Assembly (NCBI GenBank): GCA_947685225.1
Contig: CANTUV010000024.1
Span: 58,618,001-58,682,000 of the forward strand
Source of the DNA: Garcia nutans
Taxonomy: Eukaryota > Streptophyta > Magnoliopsida > Malpighiales > Euphorbiaceae
Reading direction: 5' to 3'
Length of the DNA stretch: 64,000 bases
Part shown: piece by piece, positions 22,159-35,000 of the stretch
Position numbering within the stretch: position 1 is the stretch's first letter
Layout of the letters: every line of letters begins with the position of its first letter
Notes under the pieces: model-generated
Database searches by the model: none
The model's input: only the letters and a program-made list of their open reading frames with translations
Told to the model about the DNA's origin: nothing
Position numbers and translations under genes: made by a program

Positions 22159-22913
22159 TTATCTCTGATCTTGATGTCCACAATCAACACTGCACTCACA
22201 ATCTCAAGCCTAGACTCGACTCGGTCTAGCTGAATTCTCCGGCTCAACTGGATCCACCATGTCACCTGCACGATGAATCAGAATCAGGCTAAGCCAAAAG
22301 CTTAGTGGTACAAACTTTGATAACAATAAGGTTCAAATGTAATGCCAATATCAAACTTTCAAGAACTAGAAACAATACACAAGGATATCATATTTCATAA
22401 CATTAAATCTTATTATATTGCTCAATTGTTTCACCATTCATAATTCACATTAAAGCAAAGACAAGCATGGGTCCAAAAGAATCTAATATGCTATTCAAAT
22501 TTTAGAATTACTACTTTGGTCCAATATAACAACATTTGTCTAGTCCGAAGGCGAATCATATTCACAATGAGGATTACCTCATATATAACATTCCAACTAG
22601 GATTCAAGGACTAGGCCCAACCCAGCTTCAAGGGTTTGCTACATCATGTAACACCCAATTAGGCTTCAAGGACCAAGCCCCAGCTTCAAGGGATTGTTAC
22701 TTTTTAGGCATGTCACCAACAATAAAACTTTGAAAATTGAATAACATACTAGACACACAATTCTTTCATAATTCTATTTTAAAATCTTTTCTCATTTTAT
22801 CATGATATACTTGGCACAATGCCTCAAATATCTCATTTATATTAATTTAGCAATCACCAATGGCTTTACATATCATCATAGGTGTGTGCATACATAACAA
22901 ATTGTATTATTCA
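22159..22913 (-). repeat. LTR C2, left part (3' portion of the LTR)
   Basis: Collinear with C1 from about 20226 onward (shared ctctgatcttg, tcgactcggtctagc, ctaagccaaaagcttag and CTTGAAGC repeats). It lacks about 270 bp of the LTR 3' end. It is interrupted at 22913 by the D array; the last five bases attca pair with atcca at 48915-48919 as a TSD with one change. Confidence 0.75.
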
Positions 22914-25095
22914 TGTAGCGCCCCCTACATAGTCCATACACTTACCTACATAGGAGATGTCACCTAACATTCACAATTTCTCTATATATATGTCTATGTA
23001 TGTACTAAAGAAATAAAGTCATAATACTTTTAAGCATTAATGCAATTGTTAAGTTTTCTATATTACACACATATATCTATATATCTATAAAGAACTCTTA
23101 ATAAAAACTTGCATTATTATAAAATTCTCAAACTACTCTCAAGCTAGTACAACTGTATGTGAACCATAAAGATTACAATATATACAATATTGTTCATTGA
23201 ACCTTGATTATGCAGTTGATCAAGAACGTAAGTCTCTCACTCTGCAGTCTCAACTCTCATTGTTTGATCTGTGCGTCAGAAAATAATTCTAACACGCTAG
23301 ACAAAGCTTAGTGGTGCTTATGTATTTATAATATGCAAGAAAATTTAATGAAAAGATATCTAATCATTAAATAATTTAGAAACATCAAATTGCATTACTT
23401 TCTGAATGTTAAATAAAGAAATTAATCAATTCCTTGTAAATTAAAATACTAAGCACAATTAGATTCAGAATTGAGTAATTTATCGTCAACTAAATAACAC
23501 ATTATTTCACTATAGATAACTACTTTAGTTATGCCCATACACACTAAACTCAGATTCTAGATTTGGATAATGAGTCACTGATGGTAATTTAATGTCACTG
23601 TATAGAATTTTGACCAATGGCCCACTACGAATGCCCATTGAGTATGATGACACATAGTATCTATTGATGGCACAGAGCGCCTACTAACACATTGGATATC
23701 CTCCCTTTTGGCTAGCCATTCAATCCCAAGCAAGATCTAAAATCAGTATGATTAGGGCAATTTATTAGTTTGTAGTTAACACTGAATTCTGTATATCATT
23801 TCAATGAAATAATACTTTCATCAACATTTAGTGTTATATATATTTGTCACAAATTCAAAGTTTATCACTTTTTTTCATAGTTTTAACACATACACATGAA
23901 TTCTCAACACAAAAGTAATAAACATAAACATATTAGCTTCATCCTAGACCCGTATATCACAAAATACAAGTCAAAAACATCATCCAGGTACCCCACGACC
24001 GTGGCATCTCAACCCCACGCCCGTGGGATGCAAAATGAAGCTGTTACATGACTTCGTAGACTCCCACGATCGTGGCTTTACAGGGCCACAACCATGGCAT
24101 TTGAACTGCTCTGTTTTATCAAAATTTTTAAAGAAACAGTCACGCTTTCAATCACACGGTCGTGGCACTCATTTGCCACGACCGTGACATTAATTTTGGA
24201 TCTGTTTTCGGAGTAATTCTTCCTCCAAAAGTTCCAAACAGATCAAACTTTGATGCCACGCCCGTGGCACCTTTAAGCCATGCCTGTGGCATCACAAAAT
24301 CATGTGTTATGCACTTTTTACTTCATTAAACATAGTCATATTGAAAATCTAAGATAATAATGTATTAAACTCAAAATTTTGACATAAAAAGAATTCATAT
24401 CAAATATTTTACTACAACTTCACTTAATCAAACTTTCAACCATTTCATATGGATAAAAACAATATCAAACCATTCAATTCTCATAAAGGTTGAGTTAAGA
24501 ATTAAACCCATCATATAAATATTATTTTTCACTCATCAATTCCTTTAATCAATATTTTCAAGAAATATATCATTATAATTAATAAATCATTAAAACTTAT
24601 AAAAATTCATATATTTGCAAATTATAAATCAAAAGCACATACCTTTTCAAACTTTTCTTTTTCTCTAATTACTTGTTAATAATCTCAACTTTCCATCTTA
24701 ATCTTCTCAAAACTTATAACTAAACATTTTTTTCTCTTAGGTTTTGATCAAAATCTTGAAAGGAAGAAAGGGGTTTTGATGGTGAAAATGGTGATGAATG
24801 TGGGAAGAAGAAGAGGAAAGAAAGAAAGAAAGACTCTATAGCATTACACCTGTCCACACACACACACACACACACATATATATTAATCTAGTGTGGCCAA
24901 TCTCATCTTAGTTATGGTGCACCCTTTTTCTTATTTTTTGATTCTAATTCGATTTTAAATCTCGTAAAACTGTAAAAATAAATAATTTCTTCGGTAAATT
25001 TTTGATATCCACTATTTACATCACTTATATCACAATTTACTATTCATTATGACTATTAATTTAAAAGTTTAGTATCTAAAATTTTAAATATTACA
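22914..25095 (-). repeat. D LTR1 (3' LTR of unit 1)
   Basis: Left end tgtagcgccccctacatag, right end attaca. Contains CCACGACCGTGG-type palindromic motifs (about 23985-24300), a donor-like gtatgtgc at 24642 (minus), purine-rich GAAGAAG/GAAA repeats and a (CA)n run (about 24858-24876). The polypurine tract of unit 1 (minus tttagagatggaggat) adjoins at 25096-25112. Confidence 0.88.
23985..24300. repeat. GC-rich palindromic cluster in D LTR1
   Basis: Repeated CCACG(A/C)CCGTGG-like words, direct and inverted, for example ccacgaccgtggcat and ccacgcccgtggcac, in otherwise AT-rich DNA. Equivalent clusters lie in LTR2 (30945-31210) and LTR3 (47850-48065). Decay to TG or CA at CpG sites (for example ccacaaccatgg) is common. 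Confidence 0.75.
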
Positions 25096-25147
25096 ATCCT
25101 CCATCTCTAAAGAAATTTCGTCCTCGAAATTTACCTGTTATAAATGC

Positions 25148-28100
25148 TTAAAATAATTGAGGATATTGTTGTCTCTTTATCTCTTCGCTTTCCCAAGTGG
25201 CTTCCTCTATCGAATGATTCCTCCACAACACTTTTACTAAAGGAATGCGCTTATTATGCAACTCCTTTATTTCATGAGCTAAGATAGCCATTGGTTCTTC
25301 TTCATAATTCAAATCTAGCTGAATTTCAATAGACTCTACTTGAATCACATGTATAGGATCTGATCTGTAGTGCCTAAGCATCGACACATGAAATACATTA
25401 TGAATCTTAGCCAATTCTGGAGGCAAAGCTAGTCGATAGGCTACTGGACCTACACGTTCAAGTATTTCATATGGTCTAATGAACCTATAACTTAATTTAC
25501 TTTTCTTTCCAAAGCGAAGAACTTTCTTCCACTGTGATACTTTTAAAAATAGCTTATCCCCCACATTATACTCAACATCACGTCGTTTCAAATATGCATA
25601 AGATTTTTGTTTATCCATTGCAATTTGCAATCGATCTTTTATAAGTTTTACTTTGTCTTCAGTTTGTTTTATGAGATCAGGTCCTACAAGTTTGCTCTCA
25701 TTTAATTCCACCCAACACAATGGAGTTCTACACTTTCTTCCATAGAGTGCCTTATATGGAGCCATTCCAATACTCGTTTGATAACTGTTGTTATAGGCAA
25801 ATTCTACTAAAGGCAGATATTTATCTTAGCTACCTTCAAAATCGATAACACAACTCCTAAGCATATCCTCAAGTATTTGTATCACCCTTTTTGATTGATC
25901 ATCTGTTTGTGGATGAAATGCAGTACTAAAATGAAGTCGAGTGCCCAATGCTTTCTAAAAACTTTCCCAAAATTTGGATGTAAAGCGAGGATATGAAATA
26001 ATAGACATTGGTACTCTATGAAGCCTAACTATCTCATTAACATACAACTCTGTAAGTTTATTCATTACATAATCAACTAGAATGGGAAGAAAATGAGTTG
26101 ATTTAGTTAATCGATCAACAATTACCCAAATTCTATCATTCTTATTTTGGGTATTTGGAAGTCCAGTCACAAAATCCATAGTGATTCTATTCCACTTCCA
26201 TTCTGGTATTGATATAGGTTGCAAAAGACCCGATGGAACTTGATGTTTTGCTTTGACTTGTTGACATACTAAACATCGAGTCACATATTCAATAATATCT
26301 CTTTTCATACCAGGCCACCAATAATGAGATTTCAAATTCTGGTACAACTTATTGCTTCCGGGATGTACAGTATGCATAAAATTGTGAGCTTCACCAAAAC
26401 TACATTCCTTTAATTCTTTCACATCAGGTCGATCTCTATAATACACTCCACCATCTTTTAACACAACATAATCTAGCTTTTCCCCTTCATACACTTGTTT
26501 CAAAAGTTCTAACAATTTTTTATTTTGTTTCTGAGCTTCTATCACTTTTTGCCTAATGGTTGGTTCAACCCTTAATTCTGCTAACATAACACATGATATC
26601 ATTTAGTTTATTTAATATATATATATATATAATGTTAAAATATTTTGTATACAACATACCTGCTAAAGTCTTTCGACTTAAAGCATCGTCTACCACATTA
26701 GCTTTCACAGGATGATAGTCGATGATACAATCATAATCCTTGATCAATTCCATCCATCTTCTCTGCCTTAGATTTAGTTCTTTTTGTGTTGGCAAGTATT
26801 TCAAACTTTTATGATCAGTGAAAATATAACACCTTTCACCATATAAATAATATCTCCAGATTTTAAGAGCAAATACAATAGCAGTTAACTCCAAATCATG
26901 TGTAGGGTAATTCAATTTATGAGATTTTAGTTGCCTAGAAGCATAAGCAATTACCTTACCCTCTTGCATCAATACACAACCAAGTCCTTGATGAGAAGCA
27001 TCACTATAAATAACATAGTCTTTACCTGGAATCAGTTAGGTTAAGATAGGCGCTTCAGTCAATATTGCCTTCAATTTTTCAAAACTAGCTTGACATTGAG
27101 CATTCCACTCAAATTTAATTTCTTTTCTAAGGAGCTTAGTTAAGGGAAGTGCTATCTTCGAAAATCCTTGCACAAATCTTCCATAATATCCAGTCAACCC
27201 AAGGAAACTTTGGACTTCTGTTATTTTCTTTGGAGGCTGCCAATTCAAAATAGTCTCAATTTTACTTGGATCCACATGAATACCATTAGCTGACAATACA
27301 TGTCTTAGAAATGCTACTTCCTTCAACCAAAAATCACACTTCGATAATTTATTGTACAATTGATTCTCTCTTAATGTCTGTAGTACAATTCTCAAATGCT
27401 TATTATGATCCTCTCTATTTCTAGAATAAACCAGTATATCATCAATAAAAATAAACACAAACTGGTCTAAATAGGGTTTAAAGACTCGATTCATCAAGTC
27501 CATAAAAGCTGCTGGAGCATTAGTTAAACCAAAGGGCATAAACATAAATTCATAATGTCCATATCGAGTTCTAAAAGCTATCTTTAAAATATCTACTTCT
27601 TTAATTTTCATCTGATAATAACCCGATTTAAGATCAATTTTAGAGAAAACACCCGCTTCTCTCAATAAGTCATCAATCCTAGGTTACGGGTACTTATTCT
27701 TAATAGTCACTTTATTCAACTGTCGATAATCTATACATAATCTTAAAGTACCATCCTTCTTCTTTACAAACAAAAATGGTGCACCCCAAGGTGACACACT
27801 AGATTTTATAAATCCTTTGTCAAGCAATTCTTGGAGTTGCACCTTTAACTCTTTTAAGTCCGGAGGTGCCATTCTATAAGGTGGAATAGAAATTGGTGTT
27901 GTAGCTGGAACAACATCAATAACAAATTCTATCTCTTTCTCTGGTGATACTCCAGGTAATTCTTTCGGAAAAACATCTGAAAACTCACTCACTGTAGGTA
28001 TGTCTCCCAAAACCTTGCTTGAATGTCGTGTATCATTAACATAAGCAAGATAAGCTTCAGATCTCTTCCTAATTAACCTTCTAGCTTTAGCTGCAGAAAT

Positions 28101-29714
28101 TAAACTAGAAGGATAAAATTGCTTTTCTCCTTGAACTACAATTTCACCATAACCTGGAATCTTAAAAGTTACAACTTTACTACAGCAGTCCATAACTGCT
28201 TGATGTCGGAACAACCAATCCATTCCCAAGGTTACATCAAAGTCATGGAATGGTAGTTCAATCAAATAAGTAGAAAGCTCCACATCATGAACTCTAAGTA
28301 GACAATTTCGACAAACTCTATTTACCTTCACACTATGGCCTAAGGGATTTGTAACTTCTATCTCATAATCAAGTTTATCAACACACATTTTCCTTCCTGA
28401 GGCTATAGTTGTACAAATATAAGAATGTGTAGAACCATGATCTAACAATGCATACACATCAAGACCAAGTAAAGAAAATTTACCAACTACAACATCAGGA
28501 GCATCCTGGTCTTCCACAACTTTCATGGCATAAGCCCTAGCTGGAGCATTGCCTCGAATTTGAGGTCTATTCACTGTTTCAGATCCTCTCTTCTGACTAA
28601 CATTGGGTAGACCACCTCTACCTGTCTTAGGGCTTGACTGAGACCTCTGTACAGAACTTTGTCCTTTTTCAACTTCTAATTCTTTTATTGTTGGACAATC
28701 TCTGATTTTATGCTCCAAAGAACCACATTTCCACTTTTCAAATAAGCCCCCCTTTTTATACCAACAATCTTCACTTGCATGACCCTTACCACAATATTGA
28801 CAAGGTGTAGTAAAACCTCTTGAAGAAGAGCCTGTAGCTACTCCAAACCTACCACCTCTAGATTTATGAAAACTAGCTCCACTTCCTCTACTAAACCCCT
28901 GAGTTTGGGCTTGAATATTTCTGTCTTTTCTGACTACCTTGTTGTTGTTCACTAGAAAATCCCTTCTTTGACTGTTATTTTCGTCCCATCTTTTGTTTAA
29001 TCTCATTTTCCATAGTGACTGCCACATTAATAAGAGTCGAAAACTCTTTAATCCTCATTGCTATTAAATACACCCGAATCTGACTGTTCAAACCTTGTTC
29101 AAACTGTTTACACTTCTCTTCCTCAGATACAACTAACTCTGGAAAATATTTATTGAGGCGAACAAACTGCCTCTCATAGACACAGATAATTGCCTTTGCT
29201 TAAGATACAAAAATTCCCGATGCTTCTCTTCCAAATAGATCTCACTAATATATTCCTTTTTAAATTCTTCTTGGAAAAAGGCCCAAGTAAGTCTACCTGC
29301 GGGTACACCTTTCTGCTTTGTATCCCACCAGGCAAAAGCTTGTTCTTGCAATAAGGAAATTGCACACTATTTTTTTTTCTCATAAGTACAATGCATAATA
29401 TCAAAAACTCTCACAATCCTCTCCATCCAATACTCTGCTACTGAAGACTCATCAGTGTCATGAGCTTTAAAATCTTCTGCTCCCAATTTTCTAATTCTCT
29501 CCAAAGGAGATCTTTGGAGCACTGGCGGTAGAGGTTGTGTAGGAGGAGCAACTCTTATAATTTGCCTAAGGATTTCCCCCATATTTCTCACAAATTGAGG
29601 ATCTAACAGAATTTGTTCCGCAGAAGTTTCCGATGACTGCTGATTTCCCACACTAGCTTGATTGTGTGAGGATGCAGCTTGATCCTCGGCACCTTGACGG
29701 GATTCAGATACCAT
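25148..29714 (-). pseudogene. D unit 1 gag-pol, chromovirus, inactivated
   Basis: Start ATG at 29714 (MVSESRQG). Visible pieces: gag (29714 to about 29030, broken by a frameshift in an A-run near 29370); CCHC fingers (CQYCGKGHASEDC and CGSLEHKIRDC) and protease DHGSTHSYI in the long open piece 29027-27684; a stop at KYP*PR; RT with FIDDILVYS (27665-27036); RNase H (to 26660); integrase (26602-25955); integrase end and chromodomain (25765-25148, ending EATWESEEIKRQQYPQLF). Integrase is doubly dead: the second catalytic Asp (SDRDPRF) is deleted to SYPRF, and the Glu of QSERV is Lys. A 79-bp intron-like insertion lies at 26581-26659. No product is expected. Confidence 0.88.
26581..26659 (-). other. 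79-bp GT...AG intron-like insertion in D unit 1 pol
   Basis: On the minus strand, TTTAGCAG is followed by gtatgttgt, an AT-rich (TA)n stretch, and tgttatgttag before CAGAATTAAGG. Removing exactly this piece joins KTLA to AELRVEP in one frame, between RNase H and integrase. Left in, the frame terminates. The same insertion is in unit 2 (33529-33605). Confidence 0.55.
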
Positions 29715-29836
29715 CTTATACCTTTAAACATTAAAAATCAACAGCATCAAACATTTATTCAATTGTATAGTTCACATAGCATTGACAGTTGTACTTCTCT
29801 TTTCTTTTAACCCACAATTTAGAACCGTCTAAACTT

Positions 29837-29848
29837 GCTCTGATACCA
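29837..29848 (-). other. primer binding site, D unit 1
   Basis: Minus-strand TGGTATCAGAGC, complementary to initiator methionine tRNA, lies 5 bp inside the end of LTR2. This shows that LTR2 functions as the 5' LTR of unit 1. Confidence 0.85.
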
Positions 29849-29853
29849 CTAAT

Positions 29854-31770
29854 TGTAAAACCCCCCTACATAGTCCATACACTTACCTACATAGGAGATG
29901 CCACCTAACATTCACAATTTCTTTATATATATGTCTATGTATGTACCAAAAAAATAAAGTCATAATACTTTTAAGCCTTAATGCAATTGTTAAGTTTTCT
30001 ATATTACACACATATATCTATATATCTATAAAGAACTCTTAATGAAAACTTACATTATTATAAAATTCTCAAACTACTTTCAAACTAGTACAACTGTCAT
30101 ACAAACTTATAAAGTTTTGCTATGTGAACCATAAAGATTACAATATTTATAATATTGTTCATTGAACCTTGATGATGCAATTGATCAAGAACGTAAGTCT
30201 CTCACTCTGCGGTCTCAACTCTCCTTGCTTGATCTGCGCGTTAGAAAATAATTCTAACATACTAAGCAAAGCTTAGTGGTGTTTATGTATTTATAATATG
30301 CAAGAAAATTTAATGAAAAGAGATCTAATCATTAAATAATTTAGAAATATCGAATTGCATTACTTTCTGAATGTTAAATAAAGAAATTAATCAATTCCTT
30401 GTAAATTAAAATACTAAGCACGATTAGATTTAGAATTGAGTAATTTATTGTCAACTGAATAACACATTATTTCACTATAGATAACTACTGTAGCTATGCC
30501 CATACACACTGAACTAAGATTCTAGATTTAGATAACGGGTCACTGATGGCAATTTAATGTCACTGTATAGAATTTTGGCCAATGGCCCACTATAGCACGA
30601 ATACCCACTGAGTATGATGACACAGAGTGCCCACTAACACTTTGGATATCCTCCATTTTGGCTAGCCATTCAATCCCAAGTTAGATCTAAAATCAGTATG
30701 ATTAGGGCAATTCACTAGTTTGTAGTTAACACTAAATTATGTATATCATTTCAATGAAATAATACTTTCATCAGCATTTAGTGTTATATATATTTGTCAC
30801 AAATTCAAAGTTTATCACTTTTTCCCAGACTTGTAACACATACACATGAATTCTCAACACAAAAGTAATAAACATAAACATATTAGCTTAATTCTAGGCC
30901 CGTATATCACAAAATACAAGTCAAAAATATCATCCAGGTACCCCACGGCTGTGGCAGCTTAACCCCACGTCGTGGGATGCAAAATGAAGCTGCTATATGA
31001 CTTTGTAGACTCCTACGGTCGTGCCCTTCCAGGGCCACAACCGTGGCATTTAGAACTGCTTTGTTTTATCAAAATTCTTAAAGAAACAGACACGCTTTCA
31101 ATCCCACGGTTGTGGCACTCATTTGCCACGACCGTGATATTGATTTGGGTCTATTTTCGGAGTAATTCTTCCTCTAACAGTTCCAACTTTGATGCCACGC
31201 CCGTGGCATTCCAAAATCATGTGTTTTGCACTTTTAACTTTATTAAACACAAACATATTGAAAATATAAGATAATAATGTATCAAACTCAAAATTTTGAC
31301 ATAAAAAGAATTCATATCAAATATTTTACTACAACTTCAATTAATCAAGCTTTCAACCATTTCATATGGATAAAAACAACATCAAACCATTCAATTCTCA
31401 TAAAGGTTGAGTTAAGAATCAAACCCATCATATAAAGGTTATTTTTCACTCATCAATCCCTTTAATCAACATTTTCAAGAAATATATCATTATAAATAAT
31501 AAATCATTAAAACTCATAAAAATTCATATATTTGCAAATTATAAATCAAAAGCACATACCTCTTCAAACTCTTCTTTTTCTCTAATTACTTGTTAATAAT
31601 CTCAACTTTCCATCTTAATCTTCTCAAAACTTATAACTAAGGTTTTGATCAAAATCTTGGAAGGAAGGGAGAAAGAAGGAGTTTTGATGGTGAAAATGGT
31701 GATGAACGTGGGAAGAAGAAGAGAAAAGAAAGAAAGAAAGAAAGAAAAGCCTCTATAGCATTACACCTGT

Positions 31771-31818
<48 letters not shown>

Positions 31819-32029
31819 TAATCTGATGTGGCCAATCTCATCTTAATTATGGTGCACCCTCTTCTTATCCTTTGGTTCTAATTCGATTTTAAATCTCGTA
31901 AAACAGTAAAAATAAATAATTTCTTCGGTAAATTTTTGAGATCCACTATTTATATCACTTATATCACAATTCACAATTCATTTTCATTATTAATTTAAAA
32001 GTTTAGTATCTAAAATTTTAAACATTACA
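29854..32029 (-). repeat. D LTR2, shared by both D units
   Basis: Left end tgtaaaacccccctacatag, right end attaca. A PBS lies to its left (29837-29848), and to its right lies the polypurine tract of unit 2 (minus tttagagggggagaat, 32030-32045). It therefore serves as 5' LTR of unit 1 and 3' LTR of unit 2. Contains the GC cluster (30945-31210), hairpin ctaagcaaagcttag (30262-30276) and a (CA)n run (about 31773-31807). Confidence 0.88.
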
Positions 32030-32057
32030 ATTCTCCCCCTCTAAAGAAATTTCGTCC

Positions 32058-35000
32058 TCAAAATTTATCTGCTATAGACGCTTGAAATAATTGAGGATAT
32101 TGTTGTCTCATTATCTCTTCGCTTTTCCAGGTGGCTTCCTCTATCAAATGATTCCTCCACAACACTTTTACTAAAGGAATGTGCTTATTACACAACTCCT
32201 TTATTTCACGAGCTAAGATAGCCACCAGTTCTTCTTCATAATTCAAATCTGACTGAATTTCAATAGACTCTACTTGAATAACATATGTAGGATCTGATCT
32301 ATAGCGCCTAAGCTTCGAAACATGAAATACATTATGAATCTTAGCCAATTCTGGAGGCAAAGCTAGTCGATAGGCTACTGGACCTACACGTTCAAGTATT
32401 TCATATGGTCCAATGAATCTAGGACTTAATTTACCTTTCTTTCCCAAGCGAAGAACTTTCTTCCACGGTGATACTTTTAAAAATACCTTATCTCCCACAT
32501 TATACTCAACATCACGTCGTTTCAAATCTGCATAAGATTTTTGTCTATCCATTACAATTTGTAATTGATCCTTTATAAGCTTTACTTTGTCTTCAGTTTG
32601 TTTTATGAGATCAGGTCCTACAAGTTTGGTCTCATTCAATTCCACCCAACACAATGGAGTTCTACACTTCCTTCCATATATTGCCTCATATGGAGCCATT
32701 TCAATACTCGTTTGATAACTGTTGTTATAGGCAAATTCTACTAAAGACAGATATTTATCCCAGCTACCTTTAAAATCGATTACACAACTCCTAAGCATAT
32801 CCTCAAGTATTAGTATCATCCTTTATGATTGACCATCTGTTTGTGGATGAAATGCAGTACTAAAATGAAGTCGAGTGCCCAATGCTTTCCGAAAACTTTC
32901 CCAAAATATGGATGTAATGCGAGGGTCTCGATCTGAAATAATAGACATTGGTACTCCATGAAGCCTAACTATCTCATTAACATACAACTCTGTAAGTTTA
33001 TTCATTAAATAGTCAACTTGAATGGGAAGGAAATGAGTTGATTTAGTTAATCGATCAACAATTACCCAAATTGTATCATGCTTCTTTTGGGTATTTGGAA
33101 GTCCAGTCAAAAAATCCTTATTGATTTTATCCCACTTCTATTCTGGTATTGATATAGGTTGCAAAAGACCCGATGGAACTTGATGTTTGCTTTGACTTAT
33201 TGACATACTAAACATCGAGTCACATATTCAGTAATATCTCTTTTCATACCAGGCCACCAATAATGAGATTTCAAATTCTGGTACATCTTATTGTTTCCAG
33301 GATATACAGTATACATAGTATTGTGAGCTTCAACAAAAATACATTTCTTTAATTCTTTCACATCAGGTACACACAATCGATCTCTATAATACACTTCAAC
33401 ATCTTTTGACACAACATAATCTGGCTATCCCCCTTCATACACTTGTTTCAAAAGTTCTAACAATTTTTTATTTTGTTTCTGAGCTTCTATCACTTTTTGC
33501 CTAATGGTTGGTTCAACCCTCAATTATGCTAACATAACACATGATATCATTTAGTTTATTTAATATATATATATATAATGCTAAAATATTCTGTATACAA
33601 CATACCTGCTAAAGTCTTTCGACTTAAAGAATCGGCTACCACATTAGCTTTCCCAGGATGATAGTCGATGATACAATCATAATCCTCGATCAATTCTATC
33701 CATCTTCTCTGCCTTAGATTTAGTTCTTTTTGTGTTGGCAAGTATTTCAAACTTTTATGATCAGTGAAAATATAACACCTTTCACCATACAAATAATGTC
33801 GCCAGATTTTAAGAGCAAATACAATAGCAGTTAACTCCAAATCATGTGTAGGGTAATTCAATTCATGAGATTTTAGTTGCCTAGAAGCATAAGCAATTAC
33901 CTTACCTTCTTGCATCAATACACAACCAAGTCCTTGATGAGAAACATCACTATAAATAACATAGTCTTTACTTGGAATCGGTTGGGTTAAGACAGGCGCT
34001 TCAGTCAATATCGCCTTTAATTGTTCAAAACTAGCTTGACACTGAGCATTCCACTCAAATTTAATTTCTATTCTAAGTATCTTAGTTAAGGGAAGTGCTA
34101 TCTTCGAAAACCCTTGCACAAATCTTCTATAATATCCAGCAAACCCAAGGAAACTTCGGACTTTTGTTATATTCTTTGGTGGCTGCCAATTCAAAATAGT
34201 CTCAATTTTACTTAGATCCACACGAATACCATTAGCTGACACTACATGTTTTAGAAATGCCACTTCCATCAACCAAAAATCACACTTCGATAATTTAGCG
34301 CACAATTGATTTTCTTAATGTCTGTAATGCAATTCTCAAATGCTTATTATGATCCTCTCTATTTCTAGAATAGACCAGTATATCATCAATAAAAATAACT
34401 ACAAACTGGTCTAAATAGGGTTTAAAGGCTCGATTCATCAAGTCCATAAAAGCTGCTAAAGCATTAGTTAAACCAAAGGGCATAACCACAAATTCATAAT
34501 GTCCATATCGAGTTCTAAAAGCTATATTTGTAATATCTACTTCTTTAATTTTCATCTGATAATAACCCGATTTAAGATCAATTTTAGAGAAAACACCCGC
34601 TCCTCTCAAGTGATCAAATAAGTCATCAATCCTAGGTAATGGGTACTTATTCTTAATAGTCACTTTATTCAACTGTCGATAATCTATACATAATCTTAAA
34701 GTACCATGCTTCTTCTTTACAAAAAAAACTGGTGCACCTCCAGTGACACACTAGGTTTTATAAATCCTTTGTCAAGCAATTCTTGGAGTTTTACCTTTAA
34801 CTCTTTTAATTCTAGAGGTGTCATTCTATAAGGTGGAATAGAAATTAGTACTGTAACTAGAACTACATCAATAACAAATTCTACCTCTCTCTCTGGTGGT
34901 ACTCCAGGTAATTCTTCCAGAAAAATATCCGAAAACTCGCTCACTATAGGTATGTCTCCCAAAACCTTGCTTGAATGTCGTGTATCATTAACATAAGCAA

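Noticed and set aside
24000..24300. Palindromic CCACGACCGTGG words as bacterial-type operators
   Set aside because: They belong to LTRs and recur in each D LTR. No regulator or operon context exists.
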